DNA from: Asterella californica
Taxonomy: Eukaryota; Streptophyta; Marchantiopsida; Marchantiales; Aytoniaceae
Reading direction: 5' to 3'
Assembly (NCBI GenBank): GCA_036924285.1
Contig: JAYKYS010000017.1
Coordinates: 415,501-479,500, forward strand
Length of the DNA stretch: 64,000 nucleotides
Made by a program: the position numbers and the translations under genes. A model generated the notes under the pieces. That model was given only the letters and a program-made list of their open reading frames with translations. It was not told the origin of the DNA and ran no database searches. This document shows, piece by piece, positions 46,010 to 57,767 of the stretch; the first letter of the stretch is position 1, and the number at the start of each line of letters is the position of its first letter.

Positions 46010-47720
46010 TACACGATCCAGACAGTGAGTTGGTAGAGATTATCTATTGTGTGATCACATCATTGTTGTGAGATACGGATGAGATCCACTAGAGAGTCTG
46101 AGATGCGATTCTGTTACATACAATGTCACCCACGTTGACCGTTATTTTTGATTTGGTTGAGTGGATAGAGCTCAACATGGTGAGGAGAGGATGGTGACTT
46201 CTGGATTTAGCAAAGATTTATCATATGGTAGTCTTTGCCATCAAAATATGAAAGATAAGAGAATATCTAAACATTAAGATTTCAACATCCACCAAAAACT
46301 TGACATTCTTCATTAATTTTGTGAAGTCAATGGTTTTCATGATACAAGCACATCATAAGTACATTGCTTCATATTTATAGATAATAAAATTTAAGATGGA
46401 ATTTTTTTTAGCAGTTCGATCTTAGATCCAACTACACAAATATTTTTAAGTGAATATGTTTCAACACCTCCATCATGATATTGTAAGGTTGAAGTGCATC
46501 TACCTCTTCTAGGAGGCAGCAAGTCTCACAACAGCGTGGTTCATGAGATTGAAATGCACTTCCATAGACCCAGGGGTTCAATGGATAAAAGTCATTGTTT
46601 TCGTTCTTTGATCAAGCTGCTCAATCTAAATTGCCATAGCAACATCAAACGTCAAAAGTATGATCAATCTGTCCTACCAAGAACTGGATTTTTGTTTCTA
46701 GTTTGACCACCTTGGCCTCCTTAAGCTCCTCTTGGTCCTTAATCCGTACTTATCATCGAGACTCTCCTTCATCGCAACTCCGGATAGAGATCAAAACATT
46801 GATCGATGGTGTGATCATACTGATGACAATGATCACACTACATTTGCGTCCCTTGAGACGTCTCAGGAGTCTAATGTCCACCACTATGTTGACACTCTCT
46901 CTTTATGATGGTTACCACCACAAGTTCAACATGTGATATCGACAGCAGAGATAAGATTTGAGAGCCGAGGTTTCCACATCGTGTGCAGGAGACAATGATC
47001 TCATTGACATCAGTGTGATGCGACACAAGTTGATGCGTGCGCAGCAATCACTCGAGGAGCACTACCTGCTTTTGAGCCACGAGCAGCAGTGAAGTTGGAC
47101 CCACAAAGAGGAGAGGTTGGTAGGTAGACCATACTTCTTCAGTCCTCTATTTTATTGGAGACAATGAGGACATCATCTATGGTTCCTAGTCGACCTATTG
47201 ATGATGTAGTTGAGTTGGATGTAAGAGCATTATCGAGTAGAGGAGATGCAAGTCGACAGTCTATATCCACAGATGTGATGTCCAATCCAATATTGAGGCG
47301 GTCATGTCAGTAGTGCAGTCTCTGTTGTTCTCGGTCACAGACATGAGGACATTGGTAGATGGATTGACTCACATGTTTCGGTTGGCTGCCATGTTTTGTG
47401 AGAGCGACGATGTTATTGTTTTAAGTACGGAAGTGGTTCAGAATGATATGGTAGATTTTCTCTTGAATCGAGGATCAAGATGACTATCAGTGGTTCGTGG
47501 CAAGCAGCTACTGCTAGATTGATAGAGTTGTCAACTAAACCGACTATTCAGCGTGTTAGGTTGACACCAAGTGTGATGTTGTTGGACAACAAAAGTGTGA
47601 TCTTCTATTTAGTTGGACCTACTGGGAAGATATACAGATAACAGCGGGTCTTGTTGAACTCTGGAGCACACCCCTTGATGTTAGAAAAAGTGACGGTTGT
47701 CGCATATAGCAACGTGTTCA
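46010..47720 (+). pseudogene. Ty3/gypsy gag-protease, second diverged copy
   Basis: Aligns with 24790-26830. The start matches around TTGTGAGATACGGATGAGATC. A deletion then removes most of the Gag core, and homology resumes at 46135 (the ERIELNM coding stretch). After about 46224, roughly 265 bp of unrelated DNA interrupts, with homology resuming near 46490. The protease region at 47566-47700 reads LLNSGAHPLMLEK, with the catalytic Asp changed to Asn (AAC at 47657-47659). Many stops and frameshifts. Two copies of the same family 20 kb apart with different lesions imply independent insertions. Confidence 0.72.
46225..46490. other. about 265-bp insertion inside the gag pseudogene
   Basis: Absent from the homologous place at 25610 of the other copy. 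It is AT-rich and non-coding, with no clear terminal inverted repeat or target duplication visible by eye. It may be a small non-autonomous element. Confidence 0.45.
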
Positions 47721-47751
47721 TGATGTACAAATATGACAGATTTGGTCTGTG

Positions 47752-47920
47752 TCTTAATCTGAGACAACCACCTAAGAAGATAAAAGATTCATTTTTTACC
47801 TCCTAAGCATGTCTAATTATCGGATTCTTTCGAGTCCCACCTGCTAAAACGTGTCTTATCTCAAACAACCACCCGGAGAGATAAAAGATTTCTTTTTATC
47901 TCCCGGGCACGTCTAATTAC
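47752..47920. repeat. two tandem foldback units (about 100-bp period)
   Basis: GTCTTAATCTGAGACAACCA (from 47752) and GTCTTATCTCAAACAACCAC (from 47852) start two similar units ending in CATGTCTAATTA and CACGTCTAATTA. Each contains a hairpin: 47872-47907 has CCCGGAGAGATAAAAGA pairing with TCTTTTTATCTCCCGGG almost perfectly; 47771-47807 is its decayed relative. Confidence 0.75.
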
Positions 47921-49056
47921 TCGTCCATGCATCATTTTGACAAGCAGTTTCTCATAAGTAAGCATTGTATTTTATGTATAGGATTTATATCTTGTGTCAT
48001 TTTGCATTTTGATCCATGCATACCATGGACTTCATAAATACTCATTGTGTAGTCTCTTCCTCTTTTCTTCAAAACATTTGTGTTGTCCATGCATTCCATT
48101 GATGTCATACTAGTCCTACCTTCTCGCTGGCTCTCATACACATTTTTTGTTCAGTCCTCCTTCGTCCTCCTCCACACAATACACCGCTCTACCTAAGCAA
48201 CACTCATTATGCACCTTTCACGTCACACCATGTCATCAAAGTGTCACACACCTTTTCAACCTAGTTAGCACTACCCCCTCAACAAATTGTCATGTCAATA
48301 ATCCGATCTAGTCAGCATTGACATATCAGCAAAATAAATGGTCTCCATTGAGACATCTTGAGTCGGTCTTGAGCGATAAAAATTGATCTTAACCAATAAT
48401 TTTCATGGTTGGCCATAAAACCTATGAAGGTCTTCACGACTCATGAACAAGCGATCTCGAAGATTTTAATCCTTTAAAACTGAGTACTATCTTGTTACCC
48501 GTAAGTTGTTGGTTGTATAACAAAAAAGACTTAAGTTTTGATAAACTAATAGGGTTTGTCAAAACACGTTATTCTGTTGCATGAGGGTCTGTATAGTAGA
48601 AGTTGGTAGCGAAAAGAAGTTTTCTTCCACTGGGTACGTAGTTGTAAAAGAAGCTGCCCATGAGCTTGTTAAGCTGGGCAGGTGCTAAGCTAGGGCCAAG
48701 CTAGACAAGCTGCTCCTTAGCTTATATTCCAAAGAACGACTAAGAAGCCACGAAGGTACCAGGTAGAAGCTCTTCTTGATTAGAGCAGACACGTGTTTTC
48801 ATTTATGCGAAATAAGGATACATGTAGATATTGCATCGCTTCTAGATTAAGAAAGTGACAAAAGAGAAAACTTTGTCATTTTCCGCTGGCGACTCGGATT
48901 CATTATCTGATGACACCATCACGTAGGTGTTCTTGAGTAGTATAGTTTTGGTGCTTTCGTCATCAGAAACGGAGGCGTATAGTGGACGTAGCACTTGAAA
49001 AGCTAGCAAAGGAGATAAAAGCGAGTTTTATAAGTATTTCTTTACTGTATTAAACA
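47921..49056. other. no gene recognised; one hairpin
   Basis: 48653-48681 forms a hairpin (CTGCCCATGAGCTT against AAGCTGGGCAG) in an AGCT-rich stretch. The minus frame at 47932-48141 has no motif. Confidence 0.5.
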
Positions 49057-52000
49057 TGTGGTCCTCACAGTTTGCAAGATTGGAGATTTTCTCAAAATTT
49101 TAAGTTAATGACGTGTCTATATAATTGAAGTAACCTTATTACTTAAGATTACACCCTACTTAGCGAGAAGATGATCTTAAGGTGAATTCGTGAGAAGAAG
49201 CCAACTTCTTCTGAAGCAAGAAGACGAACGTCTTCCGGAAGACGGTGATTGTGACTGCGAGAAGTACCAACCGTGCACCAACTAGGATAGGTTACCTATA
49301 CCTAAAGGACAATCAATACCGCAGTAGATAGGGCTAGGATAGATCAAGCCATTACTTAATCACGAAAGAGAAGATAGAGAAGCCAGAGGCGCAACAACAT
49401 CATAGTGTTTTTTTTGCTTCTCTACTCGATTTAGAATTGAGGAGAACACTGGAAGCGGGTACAGAAGCAAACTGCAATGAGCGAGTGAGAGAGGACGTCT
49501 TCCAGCAGAAAGTGCACTCAAGGTAGAAGAATTAGGAATCCCCTTGTGAATTGAAGATTGGAAATTGGGAATCGAAGGAGGAAATTAAGAGTTGGAAGCT
49601 TCAGATCGCAGCAGCCCGAATTCGATTGTAGAAGTAGAGTCGCAACAGCTCGAGGTTGAAGACAGAGGCATGATCGTGGCAAGACGAAGGCATTGAGAGT
49701 AGAATCGAAGCATTGAGACACGCAGAAGACTGAAGAAGCAAGTAGAAGCGTAGCGCAGTGCAATACTGAGGTTCTTCTTACTTCTTCGTCCTTCCTCATC
49801 GCTTCCGTCTTTCTACTCTTGTGTTTCCACGCTTCTCCGATTGTTTGCAAGAAGCATATCGATCCCTCCCCTTCCTTGAAATTTCTCTGAGAAGATTGGA
49901 CGCGGAAGCATTGTCCAATTTTTGACAGCTCTTTTCTCAATCTCTTCATGAGAATCGAAATTGAGCTTCTTCTTCTCCTGTTCCAAAATTCTTTGTTCTA
50001 TCTATCAATTTCTCTACCTGCTGCGCTTCTGTCCCAAAATCCATGGACAGAAGACTCGTTTGAATGCTTGGATGTTTTCAGAAGCCGAATGTTTGAAATT
50101 CATATCAAGTAGTTGGATTGGATTGGAATTTGAGTTGTGAGAAGCTTGATGTGAATCTATAGTGAAATTGAGAGTTGATTGTTATTTCGAGAAGCAAGAA
50201 ATTGAGAATCAGGTCAGTGCCTCCCAAGCTTCCTGGCTTCTCAAATCCACATCTTCCTAGAGAGCTAGAAGATTGGAAAGGTTGGTAGAATGCACGAGAA
50301 GATGTGAGGGTCATCTATGGGTCTCTTCTATCTGATCCATAGCAGCATGTTCCTTCTTCTTCCCGAACTTTAGATGAGAATTGTGAGAAGTCTTGTTGAC
50401 GGAATCTGTAGAGAAATGTCAAAGGTCATGTCTTCTCATTATGCAGCAAGCTTCTTCTGAGAGTGTATGCGAGGTGAGGAGTCGAAAAACAGAGTGCGAA
50501 TGTTCTATGTCTGTTGTGAGGCTAGATTACGTGTAGGAAGTCAAAGATAGGTGAGACCAGTGATGGGAAGCTTGGCTGTGGGAAGTCTTCTGAAGACGTC
50601 AGTTAACCAAAAGCTGTCCCGAGAGTCTTTCTGAAAGTCACTCTCACCGCAGGAGCCCTCAGCCGTCTTTTGATCAATTCGTAGATCCCACTTCTCACAT
50701 ATCTTGTCATCTTATGTTAGGAAGTAGGATAAATTGCAAGGTGGATTGTCTTCTTAGGAATCCATGCAATGCTTTGCTTAGTTAGGATTGCGTAGGTATA
50801 GATTGGAAGACGTGATGTACTTGGGAAGCACTGTTATAATTCTGGAAGATAGAATAGTTGTCTTCTAGAAGACTAAATTCATCTTCTGAAAGTGGAAGTT
50901 AGATTGTGAGGCCATGGTAAGGAATGAGCATTAGGCTCACAGTAAGTATATGTGATATAGTGTAACAGAAGCTCGAAATATCGATGCATCCTCGAGGGTT
51001 GACGTTATCACAAGCGGAGGTGATCGAGACCAAACCTTTTATCAAGGAGTTGGGCCTCGACTTCTTCACATGGGACTAGAATCTTGCAGACCAGGATCTT
51101 CTGGAAGAGGTCTGGATAGCACTACCTCCTCGAAACCAAGTACTTGTCAAGATAAGGATTGCTAGAGGAAGATCAGCCCGGTGGACGGTGGAAGGTGACG
51201 TAGTGCTTTCCACCGATCTGAATCAGAGAACCACAGGTATGAGCTAGAGAAAGGGAAGATTCCCACGATGACTTGGGTCGATGTTCCAACTACGATTGGA
51301 GGCTACGCAGAGAAGAGACCTGCTTCTGCGATGAGAAGAGATCTTCCACCTAGGAAGACATTGAGAGTAGCGTCTTCTCGAGCGCAGAAGGAGAAGACCA
51401 TAGTGATGGAAGAGGTATCAATCCCTCTGGAAGACAGGGAAGCTGCCATGGATCGATTTGTGAGCATGAATCTGTCTTCTGCGAGAAGACCATTGCAGGA
51501 GTTTAGCGCCTTCTTCTACATCGAGATCCAGTCAGCTATGGAGTTGATGGAGAAGCAAGCTAGGGCCCAGGAGAAGCCACTGCAGCATGGATTTGGTCTT
51601 CGAACCTTGATTCAGCAGGAAGAAGCCCAGAAGTAGAAGATGGAAGCTCTAGAAGCCAACCTCTGCACCACGAAGAAGATTGCCATGAAGTACAAGAAGG
51701 AAGCTTCTGCTTCTGCCAAGGAATTGACCCAACTGCGAAAGAGCCACCAGGAGTTGCAGGTGTGACTTCAGCAGAGGGAGCAAGAAGTTATGCAGATCAG
51801 GGTAAAGTTAACTGATTTGGCAGAAGAGAAGAAGACTTGGAATGCACAGCGAGAAGCTGCAGAAGAGAAGAAGCAGCGGGTGGTAGCAGAAGCCGGAGAT
51901 AAGAAGATTACGACGCAAATGGGAGAAGCGCTTCGGAAGAAGTTTAACTTCATCATAGGGAGGAAGCTTCTGACCCTAGTTCGCACATGGGATGACGCCT

Positions 52001-52183
52001 CTAGAGAGATGTTGATGGAATGTAAGGAGAGCATGTTCCGCTCTCTGGATCGGCATGTTGAGGATCTGAAGACTCTCTATGGTCTTCCCTCGGTCCCTCA
52101 TTCTGCAACTACGTCTTTTGGTGCACCAAAACCAGCCATTGTGGAAGACCTCGACAAGGAGGAGTTCGACCTCGCTGTCCACT
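49057..52183 (+). mobile_element. long LTR (LTR-with-gene family), copy A, truncated
   Basis: Starts TGTGGTCCTCACAGTTTG. It runs through the family's 5' region and into its gene, then stops abruptly in the codons for EEFDLAVHL at 52183, where the next copy's TGTGGTGCCCACA begins. In the other copies the same sentence continues (CACTTGGTRGTGACA), so copy B inserted into, or recombined with, copy A at this point. It is more diverged than B is from C, and has an internal deletion near 51250 that removes the middle of the gene. Confidence 0.85.
51268..52183 (+). pseudogene. LTR-encoded coiled-coil protein, copy A remnant
   Basis: One reading frame (through stops TAG 51634-51636 and TGA 51763-51765) matches the two better copies: ASAMRRDLPPRKTLRVASSR, then the coiled coil ARRPLQEFSAFFYIEIQSAM, ASAKELTQLRKSHQELQ, WNAQREAAEEKK, then EALRKKFNFIIGRKLLTLVR, MECKESMFRSLDRH, LKTLYGLPSVP and KEEFDLAVHL. 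The TGA replaces an Arg codon (CGA/CGG in the other copies), a CG transition. The conserved blocks show which parts of the protein are most constrained: the end of the coiled coil and RKKFN..GRKLLTL. Confidence 0.82.
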
Positions 52184-54192
52184 TGTGGTGCCCACAAATT
52201 ACAGGATGCACAAATTTTTAAAATTTTTGAGATTAATAACTTGTTTGTATAACTGAAGAAGCGTTGTTACTTAAGGTTACGTCTTCCTTAACATGAAGAT
52301 GATCTTAAGAGCTGTTTGTAATAAGGAGTTGACTTCTTCGGAAGACGACCGTCTTCGGAAGAGCGTCTTCTCAGTTGCGTCTTCGGAAGACGGGAAGACG
52401 ACGGAAGATGAGAAGACGGCGGAAGACACCTGTCTTCCGGAAGACAGCGACCGCGAAGGCCTAACCACGAGTTTTCGGATAAAACAGTAGGTGTACCTAC
52501 TGGGTCTCATCGAATAGGTAGGTAGGTCGGGGAAGACACCTAAGGTCGAAAACTCCTAATCTGCGGGGAAGATGCGCAGGAAGCACATTAAGCGCATTCC
52601 AACTTCCCGCAGCACAGCGCGCTTGAGAAGATCGATTTGAGAGAGTGAGCTTCGCAAGCGAGCTTTGAGAGAGGAATCGAGTGAGGACATCAAGGTAGGA
52701 GAGAATCAGTTGGCAGCTAGGCGAAGGACGAGACCGAATTGCTGGAGCACAGAAGGCAGAGAGCGAAGGCGTTTCTATGAGCTCCCGAGAAGCTGACATT
52801 GGAGAGTAGCGAGTAGAATCGAAGGTGGAATCGAGGTGTGGCCAGAAATTGACAGCAGGCGCAGTCGTGAGGAGTCGCATTGGAGCTAGGACAAGAGCCA
52901 AAAGCGCGCGGAGGTCGAAGGCAACTCGGGGAGCAGAAGAAGACTGTAGAGGTTCTTCCTCACGTTCTTTCCCCTTCCCACTTCTTCTCACCTTTGTCTG
53001 GTATTCCCCGCGCTTCCTTGATTGTGTGCAGGCAGCCTGATCGATTATCCTCACCCCCCATTCTTTCTATTGAGACATTGGACGCGGAAGCGCTGCCCAA
53101 TTTCTGACAGACATCTTCCTACTTCTTCCTAAGTCCAATTCCCTACACCTCGTCCTCAAATTGACGATCTCAGCTATCAATTTCCCTACCCTACTACCTC
53201 TCTACACCCGGAACCTGGAACAGAAGACGATTCGGAAGATGGGAACATCTTCGGAAGACGCTTCTTAAACTTGACTGTCTTCGAAAGACTGTCTTCGGAA
53301 GTCGACTGAACACAATTCGTATCAAGAGTGGATTTGTGTTGCTTTGTGTTAAGAGAGGCTTGGTACGAATCCTGAGTGGTTTGGTGAGTTGTTTTGTTAT
53401 TTCGAGAAGTTAGAAGTCGGGAACTAGGTCTGTGCCTCCCGGTCTTCCAAGCTTCTCAAACTCCACATCTTCCTAGAGAGACTAGAAGACTGAAAGGCTG
53501 GCAAAATGAGCGAGAAGACGTGAGGGTCCACCTCGGGTCTCTTCTATTCGACCCATAGCAGTCATTCCTTCTTCTTCCTAAACTTAGAAGAGAGTCGTGA
53601 GAATACTTGCTGGCAGAATCTGGAGAGAGTGGTCGAGGGTCATGTCTTCCCACCGAGCAGTAAGCTTCTTCTGAGTGCGTATGAGAGGTGAGAAGTCAGA
53701 AGAACAGAGTGCAATTGTCTTGAGTCTGTTGTGAGGATAGATTGCGCGTAGGAAGACGAAGACAGGTGAGACCAGTGAAAGGAAGTCTGACTTCGAGAAG
53801 TCCTCCGAGAAAGATATTGAATCGGAAGCTGTCTCGAGTGTCTTCCCAGAGGCCACTGTCATCGCAGGAGCCGCAACCATCTTCTGAACTGGTCATGCAC
53901 TTATGTTTCGCGAATCTTGTATCTTCTGATAGGAAGTAGGATGTAATGCAAGGTGGGTTGTCTTCTTGGTAATCCATGCGAGGCCTTGCTTAGATAGGAT
54001 TGTTTAGATATAGCTCGGAAGACGAGAGCTATCTAGGAAGTACTGTTAGAATCCCGGAAGACGGAGTAGCTGTCTTCTGGAAGACTAAGGGCCGTCTTCT
54101 GAGAAGTAGAAGCTAGACTGTGGGCACTTGGGAAGGACTGAGCCTTCAGCTCATAGTAAGTGCTTGTGGCTTAGTGCAACAGATCTTCCAGC

Positions 54193-54492
54193 ATGGCGAT
54201 GCATCCGCGAGGCTTGGTGTTACCAGCGGCAGAATTGGCCGAGGCCACTCCTTTCCTTAAGGAGTTGGGTCTCGACTTCTTCCTATGGGATTGGAACCTC
54301 GCAGATCAAGGACTTCTGGAGGAGGTGTGGGCAGCGTTGCCACCTCGTAACCGTGTACCTGCGAGCAGGAGTAGCTCGAGGAAGACCATCTTCCTGGACT
54401 GAAGACTGGTGGCGCAGGGCTTTTCACAGGCCAGAGTCCGAGAACCGAGGATATTGGTACGAGAAGAAGATCTTGCATAGGATCGTGAGTTT
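54193..54492 (+). pseudogene. LTR-encoded protein, N-terminal part, copy B (frameshifted)
   Basis: The ATG at 54193 (MAMHPRGLVLPAAELAEATP) opens a frame rich in Leu/Trp (ELGLDFFLWDWNLADQGLLE, EVWAALPPRNRV). Near 54360 two bases are missing relative to copy C, shifting to another frame that gives WTEDWWRRAFHRPESENRGY, WYE. A second shift or stop near 54478 separates it from the main open frame at 54493. I recognise no family with certainty. The aromatic-rich pattern resembles N-terminal domains of extra proteins in plant gypsy elements, but that is analogy only. Confidence 0.65.
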
Positions 54493-56244
54493 GTGGCATG
54501 TGCCTGGGAGCACCACCTGCCTTTTCATGGAAGACAGGCATGGGAGAAACGGTTGGAAGATAAAATCTTACCGGGAGCCGAAGAAACGACTCCTGGCAAG
54601 GAGAAAGCGCATAAGACAAGGTACTTAGGAGATCAAGACGTGGAGTTCCTGGAATCAGTATGGGATGACAAAACGCCCATCTACTGGGGCGCGTACATCC
54701 ACAACTATGTACAGACGGAGCTAGCATACTTGGGTACCTCGGCGGGAGGACACTTGACGCCCTTCCTCTGCTACTTGTATGTAGCCATGGGAGATCTTAG
54801 GGAAGATCAGCTGGCAGGGTATGGGCCAACGGAGCGACAGGAGGTGAAGGAGGAGACCTCGGAAGATGATGATCGAGCGGCAGCCGCAACGCCCCCTCCC
54901 ACTCTGATGCCACAGCTGAGGCCCGGCTCTCACCAGAAGACGCTTCTGGTGAGGGAAGACGAGTCTAGTGGGTCGGAAGACGCCACAGCACTGAGGAAGA
55001 TGGGTCCCAAAAGTGTACCGAGGACACCCATCTCCCTCATTCATTCAGGATCGGAGTCCGACTCGGAAGAAGACCTGCTGAGTATCCGATCAGAGCAGAA
55101 GACCGCTTCTGTAACGCCTGGGAGTCTTCCGAAGACTCCAGAAGATGAAGGATGGATGTGCGCTCCTGCTGCGATGCGAGGAAGCGCAAAGAAGAGAGCC
55201 GCTCCTGCCATGAGGAGTCTTCCACCCCGGAAGATGAGAAGAGTAGCTTCTTCTCGTGCGCAGAAGATGAAGACCATAGTGGTGGAAGAGGCTTCCTTGC
55301 CTCTGGAAGACGAAGTCGACACCGCGGAGCGAGTGGTGGAGATGAACTTGTCTTCCGCAGGAAGACGACTGGAGGAGTTCAGCGCCTACTTCCAGAAGGA
55401 GATCCAGCCAGCTATGGAGTTGCTGGAGAAGAGAGCGAAGGCACAGAAGAGGCCCTTGCAACCTGGATTCGGCCTGCGCACCTTGCTACGACAGGGGGAA
55501 GACCAGAAGAAGACGGAGTCGCTGGAAGCTAGTCTCCACACCATGGAGAAGCTCGCAGCAAGATACAAGGTAGAAGCAGTCGCTTCTGCCAAGGAATCGA
55601 TACAACTTCGGAAGAGCAACCAGGAGTTGCAGGCGCGGGTACAGCAGCGCAATGAGGAAGTCCTCCGAGTGCGGGAGAAGATCACCGCCCTCGCAGAAGA
55701 GCAGACCACATGGAAGACGCAACAAGAAGCCGCAGAAGCACGAGCTGCAGTTGAGAAGACGCAGCGGGAAGCAGCAGAGGCTCGTGCACAGAAGATGCTG
55801 GCACAGTCGGTGGAAGCGCTTCGGAAGAAGTTCAACTACACCGCGGGTAGGAAGTTACTTACCTTAGCTAGAGGATGGGACAGCGAGTCCAAAGCAATGT
55901 TGGTGGAATGCCGGGAGAGCATGTTCAGGTACTTGGATCAACAGATAGAAGGAGTGAAGACACTTTATGGTCTTCCCTCGCTTCCGACACCTGCAACCGC
56001 ATCTTCCCACGCTCCAACACCATCGACTGGATCCGGAATGGAGAAGGAGGAGTTCGACCTCGCTGTGCACTTGGTAGTGACAACGTTGGAAGCCGAGAAG
56101 ACTCCAGAAGACGCCCCGGAAGACAAGACGTCTTCTGGAAGACAAGAAGACGAGCCGTCTTCCCAGGTATTTCGTGTGGAGAAAGCGACTTTCCCGGATC
56201 CCTATGAGGTCCCCATGGTCCCTAGTACCGCACCCGTGCCTTAG
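54493..56244 (+). CDS. LTR-encoded coiled-coil protein, copy B (unknown function)
   Basis: 583 codons. Residues 1-75: MACAWEHHLPFHGRQAWEKR, then TRYLGDQDVEFLESVWDD and the most hydrophobic part, WGAYIHNYVQTELAYLGT, PFLCYLYVAMGDL. Residues 90-200: acidic/Ser stretches (SGSESDSEEDLL) and a basic patch (PPRKMRRVASSRAQKMK) that could be a nuclear signal. Residues about 275-475: a long coiled coil with a 13-residue internal repeat (EKTQREAAEARA). After it come KKFNYTAGRKLLTLARGWD and an acidic Pro/Ser-rich tail. The stop at 56242 (TAG) replaces CAG (Gln) of copy C; the frame would run on to 56483. The true N-terminus lies upstream at 54193. No catalytic motif is seen; a Gag-like or RNA/protein-binding accessory role is speculation. 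Confidence 0.8.
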   Translation: MACAWEHHLPFHGRQAWEKRLEDKILPGAEETTPGKEKAHKTRYLGDQDVEFLESVWDDKTPIYWGAYIHNYVQTELAYLGTSAGGHLTPFLCYLYVAMGDLREDQLAGYGPTERQEVKEETSEDDDRAAAATPPPTLMPQLRPGSHQKTLLVREDESSGSEDATALRKMGPKSVPRTPISLIHSGSESDSEEDLLSIRSEQKTASVTPGSLPKTPEDEGWMCAPAAMRGSAKKRAAPAMRSLPPRKMRRVASSRAQKMKTIVVEEASLPLEDEVDTAERVVEMNLSSAGRRLEEFSAYFQKEIQPAMELLEKRAKAQKRPLQPGFGLRTLLRQGEDQKKTESLEASLHTMEKLAARYKVEAVASAKESIQLRKSNQELQARVQQRNEEVLRVREKITALAEEQTTWKTQQEAAEARAAVEKTQREAAEARAQKMLAQSVEALRKKFNYTAGRKLLTLARGWDSESKAMLVECRESMFRYLDQQIEGVKTLYGLPSLPTPATASSHAPTPSTGSGMEKEEFDLAVHLVVTTLEAEKTPEDAPEDKTSSGRQEDEPSSQVFRVEKATFPDPYEVPMVPSTAPVP

Positions 56245-57506
56245 AAGACGGAAGAAGCACCGGTCGACTCCGCTTCCCAGAAGACACTTCTGTCTTTCGA
56301 AGCAGAAGCCGAAGCCGAGAAAGACGCAGCAGCAGCGACAGCAGAGCCAGCAAGAGACGATGAGGAGGAAGCCACCTCAGTGACACCCGAGGTAACTGCA
56401 GGGCTTTCTAGCTTATCAGAAGCCGCGTTAGGAGCTCCGATAGGAGTAGATCAGGTAGAGGTTGCCTCCGTGCAATCTGAGTAGTTAGTAACTCCATTGA
56501 CAATACCAAATATAGTAGGATCGAACATGCTATCTTAAGGGTGGCAGTTTTCCATGTAATATTAGTTAGGACACCATGTGGCAGCATAGGTAGCGTAGGA
56601 AGGACAAGGTGGATGGCCAATTCGGGCAAGGGAACCGCTTGCATGTGAGGTGACAACCTCCTGTCAACGCCTCTCTCTCCCTGGTTGTCGTCTCCCCTGG
56701 TTCTCACGGCCGCGACATAAGTAGGATTGCAGAGTAGGAGATAGAGTTCTGCCAGTTCTGAAAAGTGCAGTAGTCGATTCTATGGAGAGGGCAAACTAGA
56801 CACATTAGAGAGAAGACACCTGATAGATAGTTCTTCGCACTACACCCGTTGTTGGAAACATACGAATAGTCTTGGAATACACAGGAGGGGTCTGCATACT
56901 CGTACCAGCAGTGGTTCGAAGATGTAGATAGAAGTAATGGACAGTCTAGGAACAGGGAACGGCATCCTCGTGCAGTCTTGTTAGCTAGACTGGTGTGTCG
57001 AGGAGTAGACGCAAGAAGTAGAGGGAGCGAGCTTCCCAGTGCCACTGGGACTTCTTCTCAGGGAATAGATTGTGGATTTGAGTGCAGAAACTTTGCTCAT
57101 GTCTTCTGGATGGTGGGTTCCTTGAATTCGCTCCCAATTGTGCATGGGAAGTGTTCTTCTTGAGTGGCGGTGACTGTCAGCAGTTGTGGAAGTGTAGCTT
57201 GGCTCGTTCAGTAGAGCACTTGGGATCTATGTACGAACGGTCTTATGGATAAAGGATCCCAGAAGACAGAGTAGTCAGAGCAGCGAAGTGAAGAAGAAAG
57301 AAGCCTTCTTCCCACAACAGGAGACGACATCCTCGAGTAGAAGACGGTGCAACAGTACTCATGTTTGTTGTCTTCCTCTCCAAACTATTACAAGCAGGGA
57401 TGGCTTGTTAGTCAGGATCCGGACTAGAAGCCTGTCGGAATCTTAATTATACTCTTTTCATCTTGTTTTTCTCTTGTTTGGATTTTCTTATCTTCTCCAT
57501 CTTCAT

Positions 57507-57767
57507 GTGAACTGCATGCGCTTTGATCATGTCTTGCATGACACTGATTAGCCATCTCATGTGAGTGTAAGTCTCACGTAGACTCTCTCTAGTCTTCTGC
57601 TAGACTCTTGTAGACTCCTCAACTTGTCGATCCGCACACCCAGATAGTTCTTTCACGAGCACAGGAAGAACTAAACCATAAAGTTAAACCTTGATAATGT
57701 ATCGGTGGTACCTCCTCCACTACTATTGACAACTCCCGCTGTTGCATGATAACTCGCTGATGTAACA
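57507..57767. other. unassigned 261 bp between LTR copies B and C
   Basis: Not similar to the family's LTR. It ends TGATGTAACA directly before copy C's TG. There is no purine-rich tract at the junction, so copy C is not preceded by element interior. TAGACTCT/CTAGACTC repeats occur at 57590-57620. Confidence 0.6.

Larger units (their letters stand above)
52184..57506 (+). mobile_element. long LTR (LTR-with-gene family), copy B, 3'-truncated
   Basis: Begins TGTGGTGCCCACAAATTACA. It follows copy C base by base in long blocks up to about 57506 (CTTCTCCATCTTC), but lacks the last 590 bp of the LTR seen in copy C and has no primer site after it. It retains roughly 600 bp (about 53280-53870) that copy C has lost. 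The 5' 270 bp are packed with GAAGAC/GTCTTC. It carries the gene in two or three frame pieces (54193-56244, tail to 56483). Confidence 0.88.

Noticed and set aside
54257..55461. Long minus-strand frames across the LTR genes (for example 54257-54727, 55090-55461)
   Set aside because: They are antisense shadows of the LTR gene, produced by its repetitive GAAGAC-rich sequence; none has an independent motif.
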